Assembly: GCF_019249795.2 (NCBI RefSeq)
Contig: NZ_CP156891.1
Location: 620,001-684,000 of the forward strand
DNA: 64,000 bases
Reading direction: 5' to 3'
From: Segatella copri
GTDB lineage: Bacteria; Bacteroidota; Bacteroidia; Bacteroidales; Bacteroidaceae
Under the pieces are notes generated by a model. The model searched no databases. It saw nothing but the letters and a program-made list of their open reading frames with translations, and had not been told where the DNA came from. Made by a program: the position numbers and the translations under genes. Positions 26,515 through 35,748 of the stretch are shown here, in pieces (the stretch's first letter is position 1; each line of letters begins with the position of its first letter).

Positions 26515-28752
26515 TCAGAATACAAATCCTGCATTGATATAGAATCCTACATTCTTACCCAAGCTAGAATAATTAGCCTGAATGCTTACCGGACCCAATA
26601 CGAAATCATAGGATGCTCTCAAGGCTCCTCCCCACAAATCATCACCGATGAGAATATGGGAAAACTTGCGGGCTTCCTTGCCATACTCTCCCAGAGCGGT
26701 AAGATAGAACTTTCCTTTTACCCGATAGCGGAAACCGAGCTGACCAGTCACCACATTGCGCTCCAGCAGATGAACATGCTGCGCACTCTCCCATGCCACC
26801 TGCCAAGGCAGATAGTAACCGTCAGCTACTCCACCTGCATAATTCTGATAAATGGCTGGTACGGAACTGCCAAACAAGAAGCGGCTCTTGAGCTTAGGAA
26901 GCAGATAGAATCTGGAATTGAGACGTACGGCACATTCTCCTTGAAAAGCAGCTTCAGCAAAAGGATTACCATCAGCATAATGTATTCCGTCATCCGTATG
27001 CAGAATGCCCTGAACCTGAATGCGGCTACCACGGGTCGGGAAATAGCGGCGGTCGTAAGTATCCATCACAACAGATGCAAAGTAGTTCAGGAAATGGTCT
27101 GACGAACGTGTCTGGATGCTTCCGTCGCGTTCGAACATATCAGAATGATAATGATAATAATCAAACTGCACTCCCGACTTCAATCTGAAATTACCGATAT
27201 CGCGGGTATAGAATCCAGCGAAAGAATGCGAAAGAAACTCCAGGGCATCCAGCTTATGCTTGTCCGCATAAAGGTCGAAATCATAATGAGCCATACGATA
27301 GGAAATGCCAATTTTCGCTCCGAAAAGGTTGCCATAGGCATATTTCATTTCCAGATAGGGATTACGGGAAATGCGTCCTGTAAAGGCATAGTGATGACGG
27401 GTAGAAAACTGCTGGTTATTGGATATCTGAGCAATGACGCTCGCCAAATCCTGCGTATCGAAACGTGCACCTACACTGATTCTTCTCGATTCGTTGGGTT
27501 CCAGCATGAATACCAGGTCATAAGGTTCCTCGTTAGACTGTCTGTATTCTACACGCGAAAAGATATTCAGTCCTCTGAGCATGGCAAGTGTGCCATCTAT
27601 CTCCTCAGGACTGACTTCCGAATTCTCCCGTAGAGCAATTTTCTTTCTAATCCACTTTTCCTCCTCTCCGCTGATGCCTTCTAACCGGATGCTTCCTATA
27701 TGATAAGCTTCCGTCTGAGAAGGTTTCGGCTGTTTGAGGCGTTTATCCTGTAATGTATCATCAGAGGCTACAGAATCACAAGCATCAGCATAGATATACT
27801 TTCTCAGAGCCATCAGCTCATCCCATTTCTGACGGGCAGCCTGTTCTCCCCGCTGTATCATGGTATCAATGGCTTCAGATTGGAAACTGGCTGCCGAATA
27901 ACCTTTCAGAGAAGGATTGATATAAAGATCGGCTTCAGCCATATTCTTCCGGTATTTGTTCTGCCCCATCATACTTATGAGCTGTTCTACAACAGAAGAA
28001 GCCGATTTCAGTTCTTCCTTCTTCTTCCAACCGGTACTCAAATCTACACAGATAATCACATCTGCTCCCATTTCCTTTGCCACATCAACCGGCAGATTGT
28101 TCAAGGCGCCGCCATCCACCAGCATCTTCCCTTTCCATTCTACCGGAGCAAACACGCCCGGTATCGACATGCTGGCACGCATCGCCAATGGCAACGAGCC
28201 CGATGAAAACACCACCTCCTTGCCTTCTACCAGATCTACCGCCACGCAACGGTAAGGAATAGGTAGGTTGGAGAAATCATCCACCTGATGATACCCCACG
28301 GTAAGTTTAGAGAAAAGGTTAAAGATATTCTGCCCCTTCACATAACCGGTTGGCAACGAGACCTTCCTCTCTTTGGAAAGAGGTATATGAACGATATATT
28401 TCTCCCTTTCTTCTTTAGAAAGAAAAGTCTCCGATTCACGTTTCACCTGGTCGCTCAAAAGGAAAAGCCAGTTCTGGTTACGGTAGAGGCTATCGATATC
28501 CGCAGCATCGTAGCCGATGGCATAGAGTCCGCCCACGATGGCACCGATACTTGTTCCGGCAATATAATCTACAGGAATATCAGCCTCTTCCAGCACCTTG
28601 AGCACACCTACTTCAGCCGCACCCTTGGCACCACCTCCACCCAACACGAGCCCCACCTTCTTGCGTGGCTGCTGGGCTTGCAGAGGAGTATGTGCAAAGA
28701 AGCTGCAGAATAAAACCAAAAAACATAATATCTTATCTCGATGTACCATCAT
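26515..28752 (-). CDS. Patatin-like phospholipase fused to POTRA and outer-membrane barrel
   Basis: A 745-residue protein with a signal peptide (to about residue 27, LQAQ). The patatin domain shows LVLGGGGAKGAAEVGVLKVL (oxyanion loop), GTSIG with nucleophile Ser68, and VDGG with Asp213. A POTRA-like segment follows near 335-410 (YHIGSIRLEGISGEEEKW), then a C-terminal beta-barrel of the BamA/Omp85 type ending in Phe. This is the PlpD-like (type Vd) design: a lipase passed through or displayed by its own barrel in the outer membrane. The substrate is presumably phospholipid. It stands alone, with a TATCTTTG box on its strand at 28793-28786. Confidence 0.92.
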   Translation of the reverse strand: MMVHRDKILCFLVLFCSFFAHTPLQAQQPRKKVGLVLGGGGAKGAAEVGVLKVLEEADIPVDYIAGTSIGAIVGGLYAIGYDAADIDSLYRNQNWLFLLSDQVKRESETFLSKEEREKYIVHIPLSKERKVSLPTGYVKGQNIFNLFSKLTVGYHQVDDFSNLPIPYRCVAVDLVEGKEVVFSSGSLPLAMRASMSIPGVFAPVEWKGKMLVDGGALNNLPVDVAKEMGADVIICVDLSTGWKKKEELKSASSVVEQLISMMGQNKYRKNMAEADLYINPSLKGYSAASFQSEAIDTMIQRGEQAARQKWDELMALRKYIYADACDSVASDDTLQDKRLKQPKPSQTEAYHIGSIRLEGISGEEEKWIRKKIALRENSEVSPEEIDGTLAMLRGLNIFSRVEYRQSNEEPYDLVFMLEPNESRRISVGARFDTQDLASVIAQISNNQQFSTRHHYAFTGRISRNPYLEMKYAYGNLFGAKIGISYRMAHYDFDLYADKHKLDALEFLSHSFAGFYTRDIGNFRLKSGVQFDYYHYHSDMFERDGSIQTRSSDHFLNYFASVVMDTYDRRYFPTRGSRIQVQGILHTDDGIHYADGNPFAEAAFQGECAVRLNSRFYLLPKLKSRFLFGSSVPAIYQNYAGGVADGYYLPWQVAWESAQHVHLLERNVVTGQLGFRYRVKGKFYLTALGEYGKEARKFSHILIGDDLWGGALRASYDFVLGPVSIQANYSSLGKNVGFYINAGFVF

Positions 28753-28972
28753 ATTGCTCCTTGTTTAAATGAATAACTGGCACGGCAAAGATACGAAGAA
28801 AGATTGGAACTCGCAAGAAAATCTGAAAGAAAATGGCTGAGGACACGGAAATTTAAAGGATTATGCGAATCAATCCAGATACTGCAAAAATCAGAGATAA
28901 CAAAAAGATTCGCCACCTTTTTTATATTATCCCCCATTTTTCTTGCAAAATCAAAATATTCTTCTCAAAATC

Positions 28973-29003
28973 TTTGGAGTTTCAATAATTATCTGTATCT
29001 TTG
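28973..29003 (+). promoter_or_regulatory. Promoter of the PIN toxin-antitoxin pair
   Basis: TTTG at 28973-28976, 19 bp, TATCTTTG at 28996-29003, placed 29 bp before the antitoxin ATG. This supports starting the small gene at 29032 rather than further upstream. Confidence 0.75.
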
Positions 29004-29031
29004 CAGAGTGAAATGTTTAAAAATTACAATT

Positions 29032-29256
29032 ATGGCAACACAAGTATTACAATTCAATCAGGCCCAGCAGGCGGTGCTCAATGTTATCTCTTGTTTGCAG
29101 TCAGAACAGGACTTGGCAGACTTGAAACGAACATTAGTAAAGTTCATGAATGATCGCTTGCAGCGAGAAATAGATAAGCTTTGGGAATCTGGCGAAATGA
29201 GCAATGAAAAGTTGCAGGAAATGCAGTCAGAACATTTGCGCACGACTTATAAATAA
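29032..29256 (+). CDS. Probable antitoxin of a PIN-domain toxin
   Basis: A 74-residue, mainly helical protein (MATQVLQFNQAQQAVLNVIS; later LKRTLVKFMNDRLQREIDKL). It ends 7 bp before the PIN-domain gene and shares its promoter, the usual antitoxin-toxin order. I recognise no DNA-binding fold with certainty. The assignment comes mostly from size and position. Confidence 0.68.
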   Translation: MATQVLQFNQAQQAVLNVISCLQSEQDLADLKRTLVKFMNDRLQREIDKLWESGEMSNEKLQEMQSEHLRTTYK

Positions 29257-29263
29257 ACTGACT

Positions 29264-29689
29264 ATGCAGAGAAATATCGTCTTAGATACCAACTGTCTCT
29301 TGCAGATAATTGCAAGGAAAAGCAAAAATTATTTCTTATGGGAAAGATTCTTGAATGGGGACTATTGTCTCTGCTTTACAACTGAAATTCTAGAAGAATA
29401 CGAAGAAATACTTTGTTTAAAAACGAATCGATTAATAGCAACTATGGTATTAGAGATTATAACTCAAGCTCCAAATACCCAAAGAGTTGATGCTCATTAT
29501 CATTGGAATCTTATCACACAGGATCCCGATGATAATAAGTTTGTGGATTGTGCAGTCTTTGCTAATGCCGATTTCATTGTATCAGATGATAAACATTTCA
29601 AAGATTTAGAAAACATTGATTTTCCAAGAGTACTAGTAGTTAGATTAGAAGAGTTTGCCAGATTATACCGAAATCTTGATGCCAACTAA
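29264..29689 (+). CDS. PIN-domain toxin (ribonuclease-like)
   Basis: A 141-residue PIN domain. The acidic site is visible as Asp8 (VLDTN), Glu41/Glu44 (FTTEILEEYEEI), Asp89-Asp95 (DPDDNKFVDCA) and Asp108/109 (VSDDKHF). It matches the putative toxin-antitoxin PIN family (COG1569 type), predicted Mg-dependent RNases. The start ATG 29264 was chosen over an upstream ATG that would overlap the antitoxin. The 282 bp after it (29690-29971) hold no gene; GC-richer runs with AACAGCCTACT occur twice there. Confidence 0.85.
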   Translation: MQRNIVLDTNCLLQIIARKSKNYFLWERFLNGDYCLCFTTEILEEYEEILCLKTNRLIATMVLEIITQAPNTQRVDAHYHWNLITQDPDDNKFVDCAVFANADFIVSDDKHFKDLENIDFPRVLVVRLEEFARLYRNLDAN

Positions 29690-29971
29690 TAAACGAGATT
29701 CTTGAATACAAGAATCTATGGAAGAAGATATTGCGATAGCTGATATCAAAGTGCAGATGGAAGGAGAAATCTGGTTTCCCCGTCTGAGATGACTGTCTCA
29801 TAGGAACAGCCTACTGTTCCCTATTCCGCCAGTTGGCTGTTCGCCCCAAACAGCCTACTAGCCATACGCAAACAGCACACTTATCTTTCGGAGATAAATA
29901 TCAGAACATCGGAGATTTATCTGCCAAAAACAGCCATATCAAAACAAAAACGAAATGAAACTTCCCTGAAA

Positions 29972-30003
29972 TTTGGAGGGTTTTAAAAAATATATTACCT
30001 TTG
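29972..30003 (+). promoter_or_regulatory. Promoter of the DUF486 gene
   Basis: TTTG at 29972-29975, 20 bp, TACCTTTG at 29996-30003; the ATG follows at 30026. Confidence 0.8.
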
Positions 30004-30025
30004 CACCCGCAAAAAAGATAAGATT

Positions 30026-30394
30026 ATGAACGGATTGTATACTATATTATTATTGGTGCTGAGCAACATCTTCATGACGCTGGCTTGGTACGGACACCTC
30101 AAGTTGCAACAAACGGGCGTGAGCAGCAACTGGCCTCTTATCGGTGTCATCGCCTTCAGTTGGGCCATCGCCTTCTTCGAATATTGCTGTCAGGTACCAG
30201 CCAACCGCATCGGTTTCGTGGATAATGGCGGACCGTTTAATCTGGTCCAGCTCAAGGTGATTCAGGAATGCGTATCGCTTATCGTCTTCGCCATCATCGC
30301 CAATATCCTCTTTCAGGGACAGGGATTGCACTGGAATCATTTCGCAGCCTTCTGCTGCCTGATTGCAGCCGTTTATTTCGTATTCATGAAATAG
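30026..30394 (+). CDS. DMT-like small membrane protein (DUF486)
   Basis: A 122-residue protein with four hydrophobic helices. The sequence FEYCCQVPANRIGF and LKVIQECVSLIVFAIIANIL matches the DUF486 family, small relatives of drug/metabolite transporters. It lies in the inner membrane; the substrate is unknown. Its stop codon is part of the terminator stem. Confidence 0.9.
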   Translation: MNGLYTILLLVLSNIFMTLAWYGHLKLQQTGVSSNWPLIGVIAFSWAIAFFEYCCQVPANRIGFVDNGGPFNLVQLKVIQECVSLIVFAIIANILFQGQGLHWNHFAAFCCLIAAVYFVFMK

Positions 30395-30442
30395 CCGGAT
30401 AAGGAGTTAACTCAATATAACTCCTTATCCGGCTACCTTTTT
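30392..30442. terminator. Bidirectional terminator
   Basis: An 18-bp stem: TAGCCGGATAAGGAGTTA (30392-30409) pairs with its exact complement at 30418-30435, followed by CCTTTTT. It separates two converging genes and overlaps the first one's stop. Confidence 0.88.
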
Positions 30443-30457
30443 AGTTTTACACCTGCC

Positions 30458-31261
30458 CTACACCAGCTTATAGATTTCGCTCGGTGTCTTGCGCTTCAAT
30501 ACTTCCAGCTGGAAGTCCTTGCCGGCTATGATGCCTTTACTGCGCAGGATTTGCTCCACGGTTTTGCGTGCCAGCTCAGGATGGTTGTTCTCCTCGCTGA
30601 GATGACAGAGCCAGACGTGATGAAGCTCCGGTGTAGCATAATTGGCAAGCGCCTCGCCACAATCGTCGTTGCTCAGATGACCGTTATCTCCCAGAATGCG
30701 TTCCTTCAGATACTGGGGATAATGACCCTGCTGGAGCATCTCTACACTATGGTTCGCCTCGAGCACAAGATAGTTGGCACGGCCGATAAAGTCGTGCATC
30801 TCTTCAGTAATATGCCCCACATCGGTGATGAGACAGAAGTTTACACCACCGCACTCCACGAAATAGCCAACATTGTCGGTACTGTCGTGGGGTACACCGA
30901 ACGGAGTAATCTTAAACTCGCCCAGTGTGAAAGTTACTTTCTTCTCTATCACACGAGCATGGTTAGGCTCTATCTTCTTTCGAACACAATAGTTGCGCTC
31001 GATGCCTTGATGTACTTTACGGGTCGTATATACCGGTAGATGATAGTCAGTACTCAGACTCCCCACCGACTTTACATGGTCGGCGTGGTCATGGGTGATG
31101 AGGACGTGATGCACATCCTCGAAGCGAAGTCCATAGTTATGGAAATGCTTCTTCAATATTCTTATTCCTACTCCTACGTCTATCAGTATCGAATCCGTAT
31201 CAGTGTAAAGATAATAGCAATTGCCACTACTTCCACTGCCAAAGGATATAAATTTCAGCAT
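30458..31261 (-). CDS. Metallo-beta-lactamase-fold hydrolase (YycJ/WalJ-like)
   Basis: A 267-residue protein from ATG 31261 (MLKFISFGSGSSGNCYYLYT); 28 extra upstream codons are AT-rich and unlike the family. It has ITHDHADH with His57, His59, Asp61 and His62, then DVGH and a later His, giving the binuclear metal site. This subgroup contains YycJ-like cytoplasmic 5' exonucleases or DNA-repair factors. It stands alone between a terminator and a divergent lipoprotein gene. Confidence 0.9.
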   Translation of the reverse strand: MLKFISFGSGSSGNCYYLYTDTDSILIDVGVGIRILKKHFHNYGLRFEDVHHVLITHDHADHVKSVGSLSTDYHLPVYTTRKVHQGIERNYCVRKKIEPNHARVIEKKVTFTLGEFKITPFGVPHDSTDNVGYFVECGGVNFCLITDVGHITEEMHDFIGRANYLVLEANHSVEMLQQGHYPQYLKERILGDNGHLSNDDCGEALANYATPELHHVWLCHLSEENNHPELARKTVEQILRSKGIIAGKDFQLEVLKRKTPSEIYKLV

Positions 31262-31321
31262 TTTAATTGTTATTTTCCATGCAAAGTTAGCAAAAAAGAT
31301 TCTTATTACAAAGTTTTTTAC

Positions 31322-31329
31322 TATCTTTG
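31322..31329 (+). promoter_or_regulatory. -7 element of the lipoprotein gene
   Basis: TATCTTTG 46 bp before the chosen start. No clear TTTG at -33 was seen. Confidence 0.5.
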
Positions 31330-31374
31330 TGCCGAAATATCGCAAAAAAATAGAATTTTTAAGATTTGAGAATC

Positions 31375-31830
31375 ATGATGAAGAAGTCGATGATAGGTTT
31401 ATGCATAGCTGTGGCATGCATGACCGCAAGTATATTCAGCCTTTCGGGCTGTGAACCTCACGAAGGCAGCGAGGACCAGCTGAAGGCAGATGTTGATTCG
31501 TTTGCCAACAATTATTTCAACTGGCATTTCCCGAAAGCCGTGAAGTATTGCACCCAGGAATCGGAGCGCTGGCTGCGTTATGCTGCAAGTAATGTGAACG
31601 AGACCGACGTGGAACTGCTGCGCCAGAAACCGGAGGATGCCAGCATCGAGATTACGGATATTGATTTCGGTGACGATGAAACAAGTGCCACCGTTACCCT
31701 TACGGTTCATAATTTTCTGCAGATGGACAGCATCGGGCAGGATCCGCAGCTCATAGAACAGGCCGATTTCCAACTGCCGATGTGTATGGAAAAGGGGCTC
31801 TGGAAGATTAAGTTGGAAAAATTGCCTTGA
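31375..31830 (+). CDS. Small lipoprotein of unknown function
   Basis: A 151-residue protein starting MMKKSMIGLCIAVACMTASI with lipobox FSLSGC, so it is probably lipidated and exported. The start at 31375 is preferred over a TTG nine bases upstream. The mature part (QLKADVDSFANNYFNWHFPK... then TVTLTVHNFLQMDSIGQ) looks like a compact alpha+beta domain of the NTF2/DUF4878-like type, which is tentative. No operon partner is seen. Confidence 0.75.
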   Translation: MMKKSMIGLCIAVACMTASIFSLSGCEPHEGSEDQLKADVDSFANNYFNWHFPKAVKYCTQESERWLRYAASNVNETDVELLRQKPEDASIEITDIDFGDDETSATVTLTVHNFLQMDSIGQDPQLIEQADFQLPMCMEKGLWKIKLEKLP

Positions 31831-31926
31831 AAAAAGTAAGGAGTTTCTGAGGGGCATCATAATCAAAAAAGATGCCCTACAGAAACTCCTGGCTATAAAC
31901 TATTAACTATAAACTATTAGCTGCAT

Positions 31927-34107
31927 TTAGAACGGCAAACCTACTGCGAAATGGAAGGCGAAATCGCGGTCTAGTTTCGGGTGGATAATCGCCCAATGCT
32001 CTTCCTTCGTTCCGTAGGCTGGATTGATTGCCTTCATACCCATATCCAGACGGAGGATGAAGTAATCGAAATTCAACCTGAGACCTAAGCCATAGGCTAC
32101 AGCTATCTGCTTGTAGAATTCATCTATCTTGAACTGGCCACCAGGCTGATCCTGATAATTGCGAAGTGTCCAGATATTACCGGCATCGATAAACGCTGCA
32201 CCCTCAAACTTCCAGAAGAGCGAAGTGCGATATTCGGCATTCAAGTCGAGCTTCACATCACCCGTCTGGTTGATGAAATCTATTCTACCGTCAGTTCCCT
32301 TAAACTTGCCCGGACCTAATTCTCTTACGCCCCAACCTCTTACCGAGTTGGCACCACCCGAGAAATAACGCTTTTCGAAAGGCAACACCGTACTGTTGCC
32401 GTAAGGATAAGCCACACCGATACCCGCATGCAGCGCCAGAGCATTGCGCTTATCAAACTGCATCAGGTGGGTATAATCTACATCAAACTTGGCATACTGG
32501 GCATAAGCTATATTAAATAATGTACGCTGTCCCTGGCTGTTCACCTTGAAACCAAATGTCTTGGAAACACCGCTCAGCAGATTGCCCGAACTCTCTACAT
32601 TCACTCGCACAGCATCTACCCCATCGCTATAACTCAAACCGAAACCCATCTTCATGATAAACAGGTCTTCGTAATTGTAGCGGAGGATGGCATTTCTGTT
32701 TTCTGCATTATCAAGATAGTCTCTCTTGAAAGTCTCGGATATCCATGGCATATACACATAGTTGAGATCGAGCAGGTCGAAACGCCAGGCCAGGTGATGA
32801 CGCGGTTCTGTCCAGCGATAACGCCAGGCAGTAGAGAATACGCGGCGATGAAACTCCGGACGGTTCTGAAGATTCCAACTTGCCGACAACTCGCTGTTTG
32901 CCGTCTGTCTTCTTCTGAAATTTCTTGAAAGGAAAGGCGCCAAGAAACGAGGGAAAACCAGTTTGCCTTCAACCGAATATTCAGTATAGTTCTGATCCTG
33001 ATACCCCTCCAGACCGGTAATGGCCTCGTAGGCTCCACGAAGTTCGATGCTCAACTGCTCACTACCTCTGAAGAGATTTCGGTTGGTATAAGTGAGCGAA
33101 GCTGCAGCTCCCAAGTCGCCCGCCGTATTGGTTCCCTCCGGCTGGAAGGCGATGGTAGAAGGCTTGTTGGTACTGATCTGGATATTGCAATCCATCTGCC
33201 GGCTGATGCTGTTCCTCTCCATTCCGTTCTCCGTAACCAGGTTGCTGTCAGGAACTTCAGAGAATCTGATGTTGGTATACTTCACCGCCTGCAGACGGGC
33301 AAAGTTGTTATAGGTACGCTGCAAGGCGGCGGCACTGTAGGGACGGCCTTCTCTGAGGGCAGTGGCATTGAGCAAAACCTGATGGCGCAGATGGATTCGG
33401 TCGCTGTCATTACTCAGATAGTTGATGTTTCTGATTTCATATCGGGGATGATCAACCTCAGGAGCATTACTGTTTGCCTTATACTTCATCAGGTGGAGCG
33501 TCAGGGCGATATCCTTCTGTCCCGCAATCGTATCGGCAGAAAATTGGATAAAATCTTTATGAAAGCGGAAATAGCCATCATTGGTCAGAAGGCTGGAGAT
33601 ACGCCTGCGCTCATTATCCAATGTTTCTACCGTAAATCTCATACCCGGCTTAATCTGCTGATTATCGGGATTATCGAGATGCAGAAGTTGCTGGATATGT
33701 TCATCTTCCACCTCATATTTCACCTTACCTATCATAAAAGGTTCTCCGGGATGCAACAGATAGGTAGCATCCAGTTTCTTTCCTTTCTTGGTGGTATAGA
33801 GCGACACCCCAGCATGCATGAAGCCCTGGTTCTGCATGGCGGTAATCAGATCCTGACAGGAGAGCCGTGCCTGCAAAGTATCGTAGATGACAGGTTTCTT
33901 GCTGAAAGGATTCTTGAAGAGCGAGAAGAGTTTCGGTTTCTCTTTCTGGCGCACATACTGCTTGAGCGCCCCGGCATTATACCCTGCCGAGTCGCTCTTC
34001 ACTTCTACCTTATTTAATATATACTCCCCTTCCGGCACCATTTTGCTTGAAGAACAAGATGCTATGAGCAGCGGCAAGGCAAGTAATGAAATCTTCTGTA
34101 TTTTCAA
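31927..34107 (-). CDS. TamL-like lipidated Omp85-family outer-membrane protein
   Basis: About 726 residues. The ATG at 34143 lies in the promoter (TATCTTTG at 34137-34130), so a TTG at 34107 is the better start. It gives a lipoprotein signal, KIQKISLLALPLLIASCSSS. POTRA-like domains follow (GEPFMIGKVKYEVEDEHIQQ), then a BamA/TamA barrel with RGWGVRELGPGKFKGTDG in the lid-lock region and a terminal Phe. In Bacteroidota such lipidated TamA homologues are called TamL and help insert or shape outer-membrane proteins; a TamB partner is not in the window. It is divergent from a TrmH-family methyltransferase gene. Confidence 0.88.
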   Translation of the reverse strand: MKIQKISLLALPLLIASCSSSKMVPEGEYILNKVEVKSDSAGYNAGALKQYVRQKEKPKLFSLFKNPFSKKPVIYDTLQARLSCQDLITAMQNQGFMHAGVSLYTTKKGKKLDATYLLHPGEPFMIGKVKYEVEDEHIQQLLHLDNPDNQQIKPGMRFTVETLDNERRRISSLLTNDGYFRFHKDFIQFSADTIAGQKDIALTLHLMKYKANSNAPEVDHPRYEIRNINYLSNDSDRIHLRHQVLLNATALREGRPYSAAALQRTYNNFARLQAVKYTNIRFSEVPDSNLVTENGMERNSISRQMDCNIQISTNKPSTIAFQPEGTNTAGDLGAAASLTYTNRNLFRGSEQLSIELRGAYEAITGLEGYQDQNYTEYSVEGKLVFPRFLAPFLSRNFRRRQTANSELSASWNLQNRPEFHRRVFSTAWRYRWTEPRHHLAWRFDLLDLNYVYMPWISETFKRDYLDNAENRNAILRYNYEDLFIMKMGFGLSYSDGVDAVRVNVESSGNLLSGVSKTFGFKVNSQGQRTLFNIAYAQYAKFDVDYTHLMQFDKRNALALHAGIGVAYPYGNSTVLPFEKRYFSGGANSVRGWGVRELGPGKFKGTDGRIDFINQTGDVKLDLNAEYRTSLFWKFEGAAFIDAGNIWTLRNYQDQPGGQFKIDEFYKQIAVAYGLGLRLNFDYFILRLDMGMKAINPAYGTKEEHWAIIHPKLDRDFAFHFAVGLPF

Positions 34108-34129
34108 AATATCTATCGTTTTTGATATG

Positions 34130-34160
34130 CAAAGATAATGCAAAACAAATTAAATACAAA
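34130..34160 (-). promoter_or_regulatory. Promoter of the TamL-like gene
   Basis: On the minus strand TTTG, 19 bp, then TATCTTTG (34137-34130). The box overlaps the first ATG of the frame and so decides the downstream start. Confidence 0.72.
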
Positions 34161-34178
34161 ATATTTAGCACTTTTTAT

Positions 34179-34209
34179 TTTGAAATGTCTATATTTTATG
34201 TTACCTTTG
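34179..34209 (+). promoter_or_regulatory. Promoter of the RNA methyltransferase gene
   Basis: TTTG, 19 bp, TACCTTTG at 34202-34209, 23 bp before the ATG, divergent from the TamL promoter. Confidence 0.75.
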
Positions 34210-34231
34210 CACACATATAGACAAAAAATAA

Positions 34232-34981
34232 ATGATTAGCAAGAATAAAATAAAGTACATACGTTCGCTCGAACTGAAGAAGAACAGAAATAAAGAAGGA
34301 AAGTTCGTGGCAGAAGGTTTCAAGGTGGTAGACGATCTGCTCGCTCTGCAACCTGCCGACCTGATTGTGGCTACCGGCGAATGGCTCCGGGGCAAACACT
34401 TCGGGGCTGAAACCGAAGTGATAGAGGTTACTGATGAAGAACTGAAGAAGGTAAGTTTCCTGCAACATCCGCAGCAGGTGCTTGCCGTATTCAGACAGGC
34501 AACATCAGGAGATTACTCTATTAATACCAGCGAACTGAGTCTGGCGCTTGACGGCGTTCAGGACCCAGGCAATCTGGGCACCATCATCCGCATCGCCGAC
34601 TGGTTTGGCATCACCCATATCTACTGCAGTCAGGATACTGCCGACGTATACAATCCGAAGGTGGTGCAGGCCACGATGGGCAGCATAGCAAGAGTGAAGG
34701 TAGAATATGGCGACCTGCTGGGACTGGTAGAATCACTTCCAGCCGACGTTCCCGTTTACGGCACCCTGCTCGATGGCGACAACATCTATCAGCAAAAGCT
34801 CGAAAACCGAGGACTTATCGTAATGGGAAACGAAGGAAAAGGCATCTCGCCAGAACTGGCAAAGAAGGTGAACCACAAGTTGCTCATCCCTAACTTTCCG
34901 GAAGGTAGAGCTACCGCCGACAGTCTGAATGTGGCTATCGCTACCGCCATTACCTGCTCAGAATTCAGAAGAAACTTTTAA
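34232..34981 (+). CDS. TrmH/SpoU-family RNA methyltransferase
   Basis: A 249-residue SPOUT enzyme. The N-terminal substrate-binding part (KFVAEGFKVVDDLL) is followed by the three SpoU motifs: LDGVQDPGNLGTIIRIADWF, IVMGNEGKGIS and DSLNVAIATAI. It probably 2'-O-methylates a ribose in rRNA or tRNA with S-adenosylmethionine; the target is not evident. Its stop is followed at once by a dispersed A-rich repeat. Confidence 0.95.
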   Translation: MISKNKIKYIRSLELKKNRNKEGKFVAEGFKVVDDLLALQPADLIVATGEWLRGKHFGAETEVIEVTDEELKKVSFLQHPQQVLAVFRQATSGDYSINTSELSLALDGVQDPGNLGTIIRIADWFGITHIYCSQDTADVYNPKVVQATMGSIARVKVEYGDLLGLVESLPADVPVYGTLLDGDNIYQQKLENRGLIVMGNEGKGISPELAKKVNHKLLIPNFPEGRATADSLNVAIATAITCSEFRRNF

Positions 34982-35005
34982 AGGTAAAAGGGTAAAAAAG
35001 TAAAA
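34980..35005. repeat. Dispersed A-rich 26-bp intergenic repeat, copy 2
   Basis: Identical over 26 bp to 22347-22372; again it begins at a gene boundary. Confidence 0.75.
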
Positions 35006-35047
35006 GAGTAAACAAAAGCGATAATTAGAAATTAAAACAAGATAGTT

Positions 35048-35725
35048 ATGGAAGTAAATGAATTATTTAAGCACAGAAGTATAACTTCCTGCATGAGAGC
35101 ATCATACGATACCATAACAAGTGACTTCAGATCACTTGTAAAACAGACATGGACTACCCATGTTCCATTTGCTGTATTGCTGGCTATCGTACTCTATTTC
35201 CTCCTCCCCAACAAACCGCTTCACGATTGGGGAGCCGTAAATCCGATGGCTTCGTTCATCCTGCAAACCATCATTTACGGAGCCACTATCGTAATGGCTA
35301 TCGTATCATTCTGGCATCTCCTGCCAAGAAAGCAACTGTGTCCTAAGGGCGAAAAGCGCAAGATAAGAAAATCCCTCCTCCGCATTCTCCGCCACTTCGG
35401 AGGTTTCTTTCTGACCAGTTTTCTCGGCATGATTATCGTAGGCATCGCTACCTTTATCGCAGCCCTGCCTTCCATCATCCTCATCATCGCACAGTTCTAT
35501 TCACAGCTCGGTGCGCTTGATGGTGACCCGCTCGGTGTGCCGGGTTATTTCACCCCACTCCTCTTCCTGGTGTTTACCATCACCTTCCTGCTCATCATCT
35601 ACGCCCTGAGCTGGCTCGGCATTTCACTTGCCTATCAATTCGGCTCTTACAAGGTGCAAGACGAAGAGAAGAAGAGAATGAAGGAAAGCCAGAAGATGGC
35701 AACCGCAGAAATTGAAAAATATTAA
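35048..35725 (+). CDS. Four-helix membrane protein of unknown function
   Basis: A 225-residue protein with four hydrophobic stretches ([75 protein letters not shown]) and a charged C-terminal tail. I do not recognise a named family. It lies 23 bp before hisB on the same strand and may be cotranscribed. No catalytic motif is visible. Confidence 0.75.
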   Translation: MEVNELFKHRSITSCMRASYDTITSDFRSLVKQTWTTHVPFAVLLAIVLYFLLPNKPLHDWGAVNPMASFILQTIIYGATIVMAIVSFWHLLPRKQLCPKGEKRKIRKSLLRILRHFGGFFLTSFLGMIIVGIATFIAALPSIILIIAQFYSQLGALDGDPLGVPGYFTPLLFLVFTITFLLIIYALSWLGISLAYQFGSYKVQDEEKKRMKESQKMATAEIEKY

Positions 35726-35748
35726 TCGTATTAACATATATAAGAGAC

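Noticed and set aside
34108..34143. ATG at 34143 as start of the TamL-like protein
   Set aside because: The codon lies within a consensus promoter, and starting there would bury the lipoprotein signal behind 12 extra residues.
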